DNA from: Klebsiella variicola
Lineage (GTDB): Bacteria; Pseudomonadota; Gammaproteobacteria; Enterobacterales; Enterobacteriaceae
Direction of reading: 5' to 3'
Length of the DNA: 64,000 bases
NCBI RefSeq assembly: GCF_000828055.2
Contig: NZ_CP010523.2
Location: 1-64,000, forward strand
Numbering within the stretch: position 1 is the stretch's first letter; each line of letters begins with the position of its first letter. Positions 51,596 to 60,960 of this stretch are shown here, one piece after another. The notes below the pieces were generated by a model. That model saw only the letters and a program-made list of their open reading frames with translations, ran no database searches and was not told where the DNA came from. The position numbers and the translations under genes are program-made.

Positions 51596-51701
51596 CAGGC
51601 TTCTCCTTCCGTAATCGCTTCCGTCAACTATATGCGCAGGCGTGAAAACACGCAAATAGTGGTCAGTTTAACTTGTTGAAAATGCGCTTTTTATCGCCTT
51701 C

Positions 51702-52604
51702 TCAGGCGGCTCTCACCCGCCGCCGCGAGTCGATGGCGATCAGCACCACCGACGCGAGGATCAGCAGAGTGCCCAGCCAGTCCGGCAGCGTGAAGGTGAT
51801 CCCCAGCAGCAGGAGCGACAGCAGGGCGCTGCTCAGCGGTTCGGCGCAGCTGAGGATCCCGGCCTTCGCGCCGCCAATCTTCTGCGCGCCGTTGAGATAG
51901 AGGCTGAAGGTCAGCGAAGTACCGATCACCACCAGGTAGAAAAAGGCTAACAGCAGGCTACCGTTCACCACAAAATCGGTGCCCTGGCCGCCGTAAAACG
52001 GCAGCAGCATCGCGCCGCCGAACAGCATGCTCCAGCCGACGATGGGCAGCGTCCCGTAGCGGGCAATCAACGTCGAGGGATAGGTGGTATAAAACGCGGC
52101 GGCAAACGCCGAGGCGATCCCCCAGAACAGCGCCGCCGGCGAAATCGACAGCGTCGTTGGGTTGCCGTGGGTCACCAGCAGAAAGGTGCCCGCCAGCGAG
52201 GTGCATATAGCCCCCAGCACCAGCGGAGTGGGACGCGCTTTGCGGGCGAGGGCGAACCAGGCGACGATGATCGTTGGGGACAGGAACTGCAGCACCGTGG
52301 CCGTGGCGGCATTGGATTTTTCAATGGTCATCAGAAAGGTGAACTGCACGGTTAACGCGCCAAACAGCGAGAAAAACAGCAGGCTGAGGGCGTCGCGGCG
52401 GTTTTGCAGCACGCGGAAAATGCGGTCGCCGTGAACAAAGCCGAGCATCAACAGGATCAGCCCGGCGAACAGCAGACGCGTCATGGTCAGAAACGGCGAC
52501 GACATCTGGCTTTCCTGCATAATAAACTGTGCGCACACCCCGGAACTGCCCCACAGCACGGCGGCAATCAGTACGTTCAGCATCCCTTTTTTGCTGGAGC
52601 CCAT
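51702..52604 (-). CDS. yicL: YicL, EamA-family inner-membrane transporter
   Basis: 300 residues with ten membrane segments in two EamA repeats, colinear with E. coli YicL (start [24 protein letters not shown], end DSRRRVRAA). The substrate is unknown. ATG 52604 has TGAGGA before it; 12 further codons upstream are not needed. In E. coli the lipoprotein gene nlpA lies between yicS and yicL; here it is missing. Confidence 0.93.
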   Translation of the reverse strand: MGSSKKGMLNVLIAAVLWGSSGVCAQFIMQESQMSSPFLTMTRLLFAGLILLMLGFVHGDRIFRVLQNRRDALSLLFFSLFGALTVQFTFLMTIEKSNAATATVLQFLSPTIIVAWFALARKARPTPLVLGAICTSLAGTFLLVTHGNPTTLSISPAALFWGIASAFAAAFYTTYPSTLIARYGTLPIVGWSMLFGGAMLLPFYGGQGTDFVVNGSLLLAFFYLVVIGTSLTFSLYLNGAQKIGGAKAGILSCAEPLSSALLSLLLLGITFTLPDWLGTLLILASVVLIAIDSRRRVRAA

Positions 52605-52699
52605 CTTTTCCTCAAGCGAAATATGACAAAGGGGAATCATAGCATGCGCCAGCCCGGGCGGCGGGGCAGGAAATGGTAGTCGGGCGCGGCGGCGTAACG

Positions 52700-52740
52700 A
52701 TGTTGCAGGCCCGGTAAGGCGAAGCCGCCGCCGGGCATTA
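52700..52740. repeat. REP-like unit upstream of yicL
   Basis: A GC-rich palindrome GCAGGCCCGGTAAGGCGAAG ... GCCGCCGGGC (52705-52736), a REP variant, in the 151-base yicL-murP gap. Confidence 0.65.
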
Positions 52741-52755
52741 ACCGATAGTCGCGTT

Positions 52756-54186
52756 CTAGCTTAAATCGACATTTTTACTGCCGAACAGCCAGGTGAGGAC
52801 AAAGCCACACAGGTAGGAGACCGCCAGCCCGCCGGCGTAGACCGCCATCCCGGCGTAAATTCCGCTGCCGGAGGTCATCAGCGGCAGCGCCACCAGCCCG
52901 GACGGGCCGAACACCGTGTTCAGGCCGACCGGCAGCCCCAGCCAGGCGATCAGTCCGACGAAGAACCCGCCGCAGGCGCCGCCGAGGCAGGCGGTGACAA
53001 ACGGCTTCATCCGCGGCAGGGTGATGCCGTAGATCAGCGGCTCGCCAATCCCGAGGAAGCCCGGAATAATCGCCCCTTTAATCTGGGTTCGCAGCAGCGA
53101 ATCGCGCTTCGCCCGGCAGAACAGCGCCAGCGCCGCCCCCACCTGCCCGGCCCCGGCCATCGCCAGGATCGGGAACAGCGAGTTAAAGCCCTGGGCGTCC
53201 ACCAGCGCAAAATAGACCGGGACAAACCCCTGATGGACGCCGAACATCACCGCCAGCAGGAACAGGCCGGCCAGCACCGCCGAGCCAAACGGGTTGCCGT
53301 TAAGATGCAGGAACAGCCACGACATGCCGGTAAACAACCAGCCGCCAATCGGCATGATCACCGTAAAGGTCACCGCGCCCATGATCAGCAGCGTCACCGC
53401 CGAAGTGAGGATCATATCGAGGTTGGCCGGCATTACCCGCCGCACCTGGCGTTCAACCCACGCCCCAAGGATAGCGGCGATCAATACGCCGATGATATTG
53501 CCGCGCGGATCGATGCCGTGGCCGAAGAAGGTGGAAATGCCAGCGTAGAAGCCGCTGGTTGCCTCCGGGTTGTAGCCCAGCACGAACAGCGAGGCGATAA
53601 TCGCGCCGTTCACGCCGGAACCGCCGAACGCCTTCTGCGCGTTATAGCCAATCAGGATACTCAGGAAGGTGAACATCCCTTTGCTGAAGACCTTCATGTA
53701 GCCAATCAGCGCTACCAGGCTGGCGTTCGGATGGGCGTTCTCCAGCACGAAAACCTGTTCCGCCAGGGTGGCGAAGCCCAGCAGCAGCCCGACGGCGATA
53801 AAGCCGGGGATCAGCGGCGTAAAGATGGTGGCGAATTTGGCGAGAAACTTCTGCACCGCGCTGGTCTGCTTGCCCTTCAGCGCCTGCTTTTTCTCTGCCG
53901 CGACGTCGGCCAGCGACGGCGCGGCGGGCGCCTCCTCCAGCAGGCCGTTCATCATCTCGGCGGCGGTTTGCGCCTTGCCGGGGCCGAGCACCACCTGGAA
54001 CTGCTCGTCGCTGACGATCACCCCCATTACGCCGTCAATCTGGCGGATGGCGGCGCTGTCGGCCAGACTTTCATCGCGCAGGGTCAAGCGCAGGCGCGTC
54101 ATGCAGTTGCCCGCCTGCGCGACGTTTGCGGCGCCGCCTACGTGGGCGAGGATCCGCGCTATCATTTCTTTCGTTATTTTTGCCAT
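52756..54186 (-). CDS. murP: MurP, N-acetylmuramic acid PTS EIIBC component
   Basis: 476 residues: N-terminal EIIB domain with phospho-Cys28 ([12 protein letters not shown]), a linker to about residue 110, and a ten-helix EIIC domain with the [14 protein letters not shown] sugar motif. It imports and phosphorylates N-acetylmuramic acid from the periplasm. As in E. coli there is no EIIA domain, so Crr is the likely donor. It lies 24 bases after murQ in one operon. Confidence 0.93.
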   Translation of the reverse strand: MAKITKEMIARILAHVGGAANVAQAGNCMTRLRLTLRDESLADSAAIRQIDGVMGVIVSDEQFQVVLGPGKAQTAAEMMNGLLEEAPAAPSLADVAAEKKQALKGKQTSAVQKFLAKFATIFTPLIPGFIAVGLLLGFATLAEQVFVLENAHPNASLVALIGYMKVFSKGMFTFLSILIGYNAQKAFGGSGVNGAIIASLFVLGYNPEATSGFYAGISTFFGHGIDPRGNIIGVLIAAILGAWVERQVRRVMPANLDMILTSAVTLLIMGAVTFTVIMPIGGWLFTGMSWLFLHLNGNPFGSAVLAGLFLLAVMFGVHQGFVPVYFALVDAQGFNSLFPILAMAGAGQVGAALALFCRAKRDSLLRTQIKGAIIPGFLGIGEPLIYGITLPRMKPFVTACLGGACGGFFVGLIAWLGLPVGLNTVFGPSGLVALPLMTSGSGIYAGMAVYAGGLAVSYLCGFVLTWLFGSKNVDLS

Positions 54187-54210
54187 TGCCCGTTACCTGT
54201 CTGTCGGTGC

Positions 54211-55113
54211 TCAGGTGTTGCTGAGCGCCTTGCGGATATAGCCGTTGTTTTTTGCCAGCAGCGACTGCGCGTCTTCGGCACTTAAGTCCGCCAGCACCAT
54301 CACGATCGCCGTTTTACAGTGGCGGCCGCAGGCCTCCAGCGCCTTCCGGGCAGTGGGACGATCGCAGTCGGTCGCCTCCATCACGATAGAGACCTGGCGC
54401 TCAATCAGCTTGGCGTTGGTCGCTTCGACGTCGACCATCAGGTTGCTGTACACCTTGCCGACGCGGATCATCGCCCCGGTGGAGATCATGTTCAGCACCA
54501 GCTTCTGCGCGGTACCGGCTTTCAGACGGGTAGAGCCAGTGACCACTTCCGGGCCGACCACCGGGGTGATCGCCACATCCGCCAGCTGGGCCATTTCGCC
54601 ATGCGGGTTACAGCTGACGATGGCGACAAAGGCATTCTGACTATGGGCGTATTCCATGGCGCCAATGACGTACGGCGTGCGTCCGCTGGCCGCCAGTCCC
54701 ACCAGCACATCGCGGTGGCTGAAGTTCAGGTTCTGCAGATCCATCGCCCCCTGCGCTTTGTTGTCTTCCACGTTTTCCACGGCGCTGAGAATCGCTTTAT
54801 GTCCGCCGGCGATGATCCCCACCACCTGCTCCGGGCGGGTGCCGAAGGTTGGCGGGCATTCGCTGGCATCGAGGATCCCCAGACGCCCTGAGGTACCCGC
54901 GCCGATATAAATCAAGCGGCCACCGGCCTGCAGCGCCGTCGCGACCTTATCCACCACCTCGGCAATCTGCGGCAGATAGGGCGTAATCGCCTGGGCTACC
55001 TGCTGGTCTTCCTGGTTTATCACCGTCAGCATGTCGAGGGTGGAGAGGGTGTCAATGTTGGCGCTGTTGGCGTTGCGTCGCTCGGTCAGCAGTTTGCTCA
55101 GGTCGATACTCAT
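54211..55113 (-). CDS. murQ: MurQ, N-acetylmuramic acid 6-phosphate etherase
   Basis: 300 residues with a SIS fold. It cleaves the lactyl ether of MurNAc-6-P to give GlcNAc-6-P and D-lactate, feeding cell-wall sugars into amino-sugar metabolism. The active acid/base residues correspond to Glu85 (DASECPPTFGT) and Glu116 (ENVEDN), offset by two from E. coli numbering. It is the first gene of murQP. Upstream lie a palindrome and a good CRP site, but no murR gene. Confidence 0.96.
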   Translation of the reverse strand: MSIDLSKLLTERRNANSANIDTLSTLDMLTVINQEDQQVAQAITPYLPQIAEVVDKVATALQAGGRLIYIGAGTSGRLGILDASECPPTFGTRPEQVVGIIAGGHKAILSAVENVEDNKAQGAMDLQNLNFSHRDVLVGLAASGRTPYVIGAMEYAHSQNAFVAIVSCNPHGEMAQLADVAITPVVGPEVVTGSTRLKAGTAQKLVLNMISTGAMIRVGKVYSNLMVDVEATNAKLIERQVSIVMEATDCDRPTARKALEACGRHCKTAIVMVLADLSAEDAQSLLAKNNGYIRKALSNT

Positions 55114-55146
55114 AGAAACCTCGTTATTCTCAGTGGCGCGCAGTAT

Positions 55147-55165
55147 AAGGAATTATTTATTCCTT
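55147..55165. promoter_or_regulatory. Palindrome upstream of murQ, candidate MurR operator
   Basis: AAGGAAT-TATTT-ATTCCTT is a perfect 7-bp dyad with a 5-base centre, 34 bases upstream of the murQ ATG and next to the CRP site. It is a likely repressor-binding site; MurR would have to be encoded elsewhere. Confidence 0.6.
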
Positions 55166-55168
55166 GCC

Positions 55169-55184
55169 TGTGAAGAGTATCACG
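55169..55184. promoter_or_regulatory. CRP-binding site upstream of murQ
   Basis: TGTGA-AGAGTA-TCACG matches the CRP consensus TGTGA-N6-TCACA in nine of ten positions. E. coli murQP is cAMP-CRP dependent, which agrees. Confidence 0.78.
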
Positions 55185-55275
55185 ATTAGTACGCGGAGAA
55201 TAATAGGAGAATGGTAGGTATGGCGGGAAATAGTGCGGTAATAAATCTGGAATATTTTATTACCGCAGCAGGAGA

Positions 55276-56439
55276 TTAGCGCGCGCTGCGCGGTTTGCTG
55301 AGGCCCAGCAGCAGCGCCAGCAGGTAGCAGATGGCCATCGCGAGGCTCATTTTCAGCATCGTTTCACCACCGAGGCCTGCCAGCGGCGCGGCGATGCCGC
55401 CGAAGACAAACATCAGGGTGCCCATCAGCGCGGACGCGGTCCCGGACTGCGCGGCATCGACGGCGCTCATCGCCTCCGCGCCAGCGACGGTGCTGATGCC
55501 GCTCATCAGCGACACGGTAAAGAACAGGCCGACCAGCGCCAGCACCGGCAGCTGCAGCCAGGCAAACAGCAGCATGATCGCCGCACAGCTCACCGCCAGC
55601 GTCAGGCCGCCGCGCAGCAAGCTTTCGGCGCTAAAGCGGCGCGCCAGGCGGGAAAAGATCATCGCCGCGATAATCAGCCCGATACCGTTCAGACCGAACA
55701 GCAGGCTGAACTGCATGGCGCTCATGCCGTATTCGCTTTGCATCACGAAGGAAGAGGAGCCGATGTAAGAGAACAGCCCGGCCATCATAAAGGCCTGAAT
55801 CAGGCAGAAGCGCAGAAAGCGGCGATTTTTCAGCACCGGCTGGCCGCGTTGCTGGCGGGCGGCATGCGTTGCTGTGGCCGGGCGCGTTTCCCGCAGGATC
55901 GTCAGGCTCATCACCAGCAGCACGCCGCCGATGGCGGCCATCGTCCAGAAGAGAATTCGCCAGTCGAAGGCGGTGATAACGTAGCCGCCCAGCACCGGGG
56001 ACAGCACCGGCGCAATGCCGTTCACGGTCATCAGCAGGGCGAAAAATTGGGTCAGCAGGGTGCCCTGGTATTTATCGCGGGCGATGGATCGCGACAGCAC
56101 CGAGCCGCCGGCGCCGGCGAAGCCCTGTAAAAAGCGCCAGACAATCAGCATGTTGATATCCCGGGTCAGGGCGCACATCGCCGAAGCAAAGATAAACAGC
56201 AGCAGAGACAGCGCCAGCGGTTTCAGGCGGCCAATGCGATCGCTCAGCGGGCCGAAAAACAGCTGACCCAGGCCGAGGCCAATCAGCGCGGCGGTCAGCG
56301 ACAGCTGGGTCTGGGTGCTGGTGGCCTGCAGCTGCTGAGTGATCTCCGGCAGCGCCGGCAGATAAAAATCCGTGCACAGCGGGCCGATACCCGACAGCAG
56401 GCCGAGGATCAGCGCCCAGGAGAGGGAAACACGTGGCAT
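55276..56439 (-). CDS. Bcr/CflA-family drug efflux MFS transporter
   Basis: 387 residues with twelve membrane segments and Bcr/CflA features: TDFYLPALPEI in helix 1, motif A GPLSDRIGRLKP and RFLQGFAGAGGSVLSRSIARDKY. Such proteins export bicyclomycin, chloramphenicol or sulfonamides, but the substrate here is unknown. It follows the RND outer-membrane gene on the same strand after 45 bases, which contain a GC hairpin; it may be partly co-transcribed with the pump. Confidence 0.88.
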   Translation of the reverse strand: MPRVSLSWALILGLLSGIGPLCTDFYLPALPEITQQLQATSTQTQLSLTAALIGLGLGQLFFGPLSDRIGRLKPLALSLLLFIFASAMCALTRDINMLIVWRFLQGFAGAGGSVLSRSIARDKYQGTLLTQFFALLMTVNGIAPVLSPVLGGYVITAFDWRILFWTMAAIGGVLLVMSLTILRETRPATATHAARQQRGQPVLKNRRFLRFCLIQAFMMAGLFSYIGSSSFVMQSEYGMSAMQFSLLFGLNGIGLIIAAMIFSRLARRFSAESLLRGGLTLAVSCAAIMLLFAWLQLPVLALVGLFFTVSLMSGISTVAGAEAMSAVDAAQSGTASALMGTLMFVFGGIAAPLAGLGGETMLKMSLAMAICYLLALLLGLSKPRSAR

Positions 56440-56484
56440 AACGATTCCTTACAGAAGCCGGGCGCGGCCGCCCGGCGGGTGAAA

Positions 56485-57849
56485 TTAACTGGCGCCGCCG
56501 CCCAGCGACTGCCAGAGGGTGATCCGGTTATTGAGGTCGGTCTGCTGCAGGGACAGCAGCGTCGTCTTCGCCGACCACAGCGTGCGCTGGGCCGTAAGCA
56601 CCGACAGATAATCGCCGACTCCGGCCTGATAGCTCTTCATGGCGATATCCAGCGATGTCTGCTCGGCGGCGACGTACTGCCGCTGGGCATCGAGCTCTTC
56701 GCTCAGCGTTTCCCGGCGCGCCAGCGCATCGGCAACGTCCTTAAAGGCGCTCTGAATCGATTTCTCGTAGGTGGCGATCAGCCCCTTTTTCTCCGCTTCC
56801 GCATAGCGCAGCTGCGCCAGGTTGCTGCCGCCGGTGAACAGCGGCAGGCTGATGGAGGGGGCGAACGACCACACCTGCATCCCGTGGCTGAACAGCGACG
56901 ACAGCGAGTCGCTGCCGACCCCGGCGCTGGCGGTCAGGGAAATCGACGGGAAGAAGTTCGCCCGCGCCGCGCCGATATCGGCATTGGCGCTCTTCAGATT
57001 GTGCTCCGCTTCCTGAATGTCCGGCCGGCGCAGCAGCACCGACGACGACACGCCCGCCGGCACCAGCGCGATGCTGTTATCCCCGAGACTCTCGAGGGTG
57101 CCGGGCAACAGGCTCTCCGGCACGGTTTCCCCCGCCAGCAGGTTAATGGCGTTTTTATCCTGCGCCACCAGCGTGCGATAGCTGGCGACGCTGGCGCGGG
57201 CCTGCTGATAGACGCTTTCCGCCGAGCTTACATCGCCGGCGGAAGCGGTACCCACCGCCATCTGGCGGGCGACGATGTTGCGCGAGTTTGCTGCGCTGTC
57301 CATGGTCTGCTGCGCCAGCGCCAGATTGCTGTTATCCGTCGCCAGCGTTACCCAGGCGGTGGTCAAATCGGCAATCATCGTCAGCCGGGTATTCTGCGCG
57401 GTGAATTCGCTGGCAAGCCAGGTTTCGCGCGCCGCGCGCGACAGGCTCTGGTTCTTGCCGAACAAGTCCAGTTCGAAGCTGGAGACCGCGCCGTCGGCCT
57501 GCGAAGCGGAGCTCAGGCCGCTGGCTACCGTTTTGCTGCGGGTATGGCTCAGCTCGGCATCGACAGTGGGAAACAGCGACGCCCGCGTCTCGCCGTACTG
57601 GGCGCGCGCGGCCTCGATATCGGCCAGCGCTTTTTGCACATCGCGGTTGCTGTTTAGCGCGATGCTGACCACTTTTTTCAGCCGCGCGTCATTGACCACT
57701 TTCTGCCAGTCGCCGACCACCGCCGTCGATTCGCCGTGCGCCCCGGGCAGGGTGGCCAGCACCGGCGCGGCCGGGCGATCATAATGCGGGTCAAGCGAGA
57801 CGCAGCCCGCGGTCAGGAGCGCGATAAACATAAAACTCAAACGAAACAT
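56485..57849 (-). CDS. eefC: RND efflux outer-membrane factor (EefC-like)
   Basis: 454 residues: a lipoprotein signal with lipobox LLTAGC (Cys16) and two outer-membrane-factor repeats of long helices and strands, the OprM/TolC-like NodT family. It would form the trimeric channel through the outer membrane for the adjacent pump. It lies 3 bases after the RND gene. The eef name rests on resemblance to the K. pneumoniae / Enterobacter aerogenes EefABC operon. Confidence 0.75.
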   Translation of the reverse strand: MFRLSFMFIALLTAGCVSLDPHYDRPAAPVLATLPGAHGESTAVVGDWQKVVNDARLKKVVSIALNSNRDVQKALADIEAARAQYGETRASLFPTVDAELSHTRSKTVASGLSSASQADGAVSSFELDLFGKNQSLSRAARETWLASEFTAQNTRLTMIADLTTAWVTLATDNSNLALAQQTMDSAANSRNIVARQMAVGTASAGDVSSAESVYQQARASVASYRTLVAQDKNAINLLAGETVPESLLPGTLESLGDNSIALVPAGVSSSVLLRRPDIQEAEHNLKSANADIGAARANFFPSISLTASAGVGSDSLSSLFSHGMQVWSFAPSISLPLFTGGSNLAQLRYAEAEKKGLIATYEKSIQSAFKDVADALARRETLSEELDAQRQYVAAEQTSLDIAMKSYQAGVGDYLSVLTAQRTLWSAKTTLLSLQQTDLNNRITLWQSLGGGAS

Positions 57850-57852
57850 ACC

Positions 57853-60800
57853 TTACTCCTGAGAAGGACGTTGGCGGGTGAAGAGACGTTTCACCAGCAC
57901 GAAGAACAGCGGTACGAAGAACACCGCCAGCAGGGTGGCTGTCAGGGTGCCGCCGATGATGCCGGTGCCGATCGCCACGCGGCTGTTGGCTCCGGCGCCG
58001 GTGGCGATGGCCAGCGGCAGTACCCCGGCGATAAACGCCAGCGAGGTCATGACAATCGGGCGCAGACGGGTCTGCGCGGCACGGATCGCCGCCCGGGAGA
58101 GCGAATACCCCTCATCCACGGCGGATTCAGCGAACTCCACGATCAGGATGGCGTTTTTCGACGACAGGCCGATGGTGGTCAGCAGCGCCACCTGGAAGTA
58201 GACGTCGTTGCTTAAACCGCGCAGCGTCGCCGCCAGCGCCGCGCCGAGCAGGCCGAGCGGGATAACCATGATCACCGAGAACGGCACCGACCAGCTCTCA
58301 TACAGCGCCGCCAGGCACAGGAACACCACCAGAATCGAGATGGCGTAGAGGCTCATCGCCTGGCCGCTGGCGAGCTTTTCCTGCAGCGAAATGCCGCTCC
58401 ACGCCCAGGTGGAGCCCGCCGGCAGGCTGTCGGCCAGCTTTTCCATCTTGTCCATCGCCGCGCCGGAGCTGAAGCCGGCGGCGTTTTCGCCCTGGATCTC
58501 AAAGGCGGCGGAGCCGTTGTAGCGCACCAGGCTTTCCGGGCCGTATTGCCAGTGGGTGGTGGCGAAGGCGGAGAACGGCGTCATGCTGTTATCGCTGCCG
58601 CGAACGAACCATTTGCCGAGGTCCGACGGCACCGCGCGCGCGTCGCTTTCGCCCTGGATATAGACCTTTTTCACCCGGCCGCGATCGATAAAGTCATTCA
58701 CGTAGGTACCGCCCCAGGCGCTGGAGAGCGTATCGGTCACATCGCTCAGCGACAGCCCCAGCGAGACGGCTTTGTTGTTATCGATATCCACCTGCAGCTG
58801 CGGCATCTGCGGCAGATCGTTAGCGCGCACCGACTGCAGCTCGCTGCTCTGGTTGGCCGCCGCCAGCAGCTGGCTGCGCAGCTTCATCAGACTGTCGCGG
58901 TCAGTACCGCCGCTGGCCATCAGCTCGAAGGTGAAGCCGTTGCTCTGCCCGAGACCGTCTACTGACGGCGGGGTCATGGCGAACAGGGTGGCGTCGCGGA
59001 TCGTCCCCAGCTCTTTGGTGGCGCGCAGGGCAATGGCCTGGGCGGTATTGTCGTCCCCTTTGCGCTGCGACCAGTTTTTCAGCGATACGAAGGCCATCCC
59101 GGCGTTCTGGCCGCTGCCGCTAAAGCTGAAGCCGTCGACGGTGAAAATGACGTCGGTATTGGCTTTCTCTTTGGTGAGGAACCAGTCGGTCACCTGGCGA
59201 CGCACCTCGGCGGTACGCACCGCGGTGGCCCCGGCGGGCAGGGTGTACTGGACCATGATCTCCCCCTGGTCCTCCACCGGCAGGAAGCTGCCCGGCAGCT
59301 TCCACATCGCCAGCGCCATCGCCCCGCAAATCAACGCGTAAGCGCCCATCATCACTGCGCCCCGGCGCAGGCCGCCGAGCACCCGGCGCTGGTAGCCTGC
59401 TTCCGTGCGCCCCCACAGGCGGTTAAAGGCGCCAAAGAACCCTTTGGTGTGCGGTTTGGAGTGGCTGAGCAGCGCGCCGCACAGCGCCGGGGTGAGGGTT
59501 AGTGCCACCACCACCGACAGCATCATTGCCGAAATAATGGTTACCGAGAATTGGCGATAGATGACCCCGGTCGATCCGCCGAAGAAGGCCATCGGCAGGA
59601 ACACCGCTGACAGCACCAGGGCGATCGCCACCAGCGCGCCGGAGATTTCGCCCATCGATTTTTCGGTGGCTTCGCGGGCGGGCAGCCCTTCGTCGCGCAT
59701 AATGCGCTCGACGTTTTCCACCACCACGATGGCGTCATCCACCAGCAGGCCGATCGCCAGCACCATGGCGAACAGCGTCAGGGTGTTAATCGAGTAGCCG
59801 AACAGCGCCAGCACCCCAAAGGTGCCAAGCAGCACCACCGGCACCGCCACCGCCGGAATGAGCGTCGCGCGGAAGTTCTGCAGGAACAGATACATCACGC
59901 AGACCACGAGAATGATCGCTTCGAACAGGGTCTGAATCACATCCTCGACCGAGATTTTGATGAACTCGGTGCTGTCCTTCGGATAGGCGATATCGTAGCC
60001 CTGCGGCATCTGACGCTGGAATTCGGCGATCTTGCTTTTCACCAGGGTCGCGGTGTCCAGCGCGTTGGCGCCGGGGGCCATCATCACCGCGATCCCGGCG
60101 GCCGGATGGCCGTTCAGATTAGCGGTAGCGGTGTAATCCTCGCTGCCCATCTCCACCCGCGCGACATCGCTCAGGCGCACCACCGAGCCGTCGGCCTGGC
60201 TTTTCACGATGATCGCTTTAAACTGGTCAGGGGTTTGCAGCCGGGATTGCGCCCGCACGGTGGCGGTCAATTGCTGGGCATTGGACGACGGTAGCGCGCC
60301 GATTTTACCGGCGGAAACCTGCACGTTCTGCGCCTCAATCGCCGACTGAACGTCGGAAGGCATCAGCGAGTAGGAGGCGAGTTTGGTCGGGTCCATCCAG
60401 ACGCGCATCGCGTATTCGGCGCCGAATACCTGCAGGCTGCCGACACCCTCCACGCGCGCCAGCGGGTCCTGCATATTGCTGACCAGCCAGTCGGAGATAT
60501 CGGAGCTGGTGGCGCGATTGGTTTTGTCATACACCGCGAGGATCAGCAGGAAGCTGCTCTGCGATTTTTCCACCGTTACGCCGGACTGCTGGACTTCGCT
60601 CGGCAGCCGCGATTCCGCCTGCTGGACTTTGTTTTGCACCTGCACCTGGGCGGTGTCCGGGTCGGTCCCTTGCTCAAAGGTGACGGTGATGCTGACCGAG
60701 CCGTCGGAGCTGCTGGTGGAGCTGAAGTAGAGCAGATGGTCGAGGCCGGTAAGCTGCTGCTCGATCACTTGGGTGACGCTGTTCTCCAGGGTTTCGGCGG

Positions 60801-60960
60801 ACGCCCCGGTATAGGTGGCGGAGATTTTCACCGCCGGCGGGGCGACGTCCGGATACTGGCCTACCGGCAGGGTGCGGATCGCCAGCACCCCGGCGAGCAT
60901 AATCAGAATGGCGATCACCCAGGCAAAGACCGGGCGACGCACGAAGAAACGGGAGAACAT
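57853..60960 (-). CDS. eefB: RND efflux pump, inner-membrane transporter (EefB-like)
   Basis: 1035 residues, the normal size of the AcrB/HAE1 family: twelve membrane helices with two large periplasmic loops. Motifs include FVRRPVFAWVIAILIM at the N-terminus and the proton-relay pair of aspartates in LAIGLLVDDAIVVVENVER. It takes up amphiphilic compounds from the periplasm and inner membrane and feeds them to the outer-membrane channel. It overlaps the eefA stop by one base and is followed after 3 bases by eefC. Confidence 0.8.
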   Translation of the reverse strand: MFSRFFVRRPVFAWVIAILIMLAGVLAIRTLPVGQYPDVAPPAVKISATYTGASAETLENSVTQVIEQQLTGLDHLLYFSSTSSSDGSVSITVTFEQGTDPDTAQVQVQNKVQQAESRLPSEVQQSGVTVEKSQSSFLLILAVYDKTNRATSSDISDWLVSNMQDPLARVEGVGSLQVFGAEYAMRVWMDPTKLASYSLMPSDVQSAIEAQNVQVSAGKIGALPSSNAQQLTATVRAQSRLQTPDQFKAIIVKSQADGSVVRLSDVARVEMGSEDYTATANLNGHPAAGIAVMMAPGANALDTATLVKSKIAEFQRQMPQGYDIAYPKDSTEFIKISVEDVIQTLFEAIILVVCVMYLFLQNFRATLIPAVAVPVVLLGTFGVLALFGYSINTLTLFAMVLAIGLLVDDAIVVVENVERIMRDEGLPAREATEKSMGEISGALVAIALVLSAVFLPMAFFGGSTGVIYRQFSVTIISAMMLSVVVALTLTPALCGALLSHSKPHTKGFFGAFNRLWGRTEAGYQRRVLGGLRRGAVMMGAYALICGAMALAMWKLPGSFLPVEDQGEIMVQYTLPAGATAVRTAEVRRQVTDWFLTKEKANTDVIFTVDGFSFSGSGQNAGMAFVSLKNWSQRKGDDNTAQAIALRATKELGTIRDATLFAMTPPSVDGLGQSNGFTFELMASGGTDRDSLMKLRSQLLAAANQSSELQSVRANDLPQMPQLQVDIDNNKAVSLGLSLSDVTDTLSSAWGGTYVNDFIDRGRVKKVYIQGESDARAVPSDLGKWFVRGSDNSMTPFSAFATTHWQYGPESLVRYNGSAAFEIQGENAAGFSSGAAMDKMEKLADSLPAGSTWAWSGISLQEKLASGQAMSLYAISILVVFLCLAALYESWSVPFSVIMVIPLGLLGAALAATLRGLSNDVYFQVALLTTIGLSSKNAILIVEFAESAVDEGYSLSRAAIRAAQTRLRPIVMTSLAFIAGVLPLAIATGAGANSRVAIGTGIIGGTLTATLLAVFFVPLFFVLVKRLFTRQRPSQE

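Noticed and set aside
53233-54285. 350-codon plus-strand frame opposite murP/murQ
   Set aside because: Antisense to two well-supported PTS/etherase genes and of biased composition.
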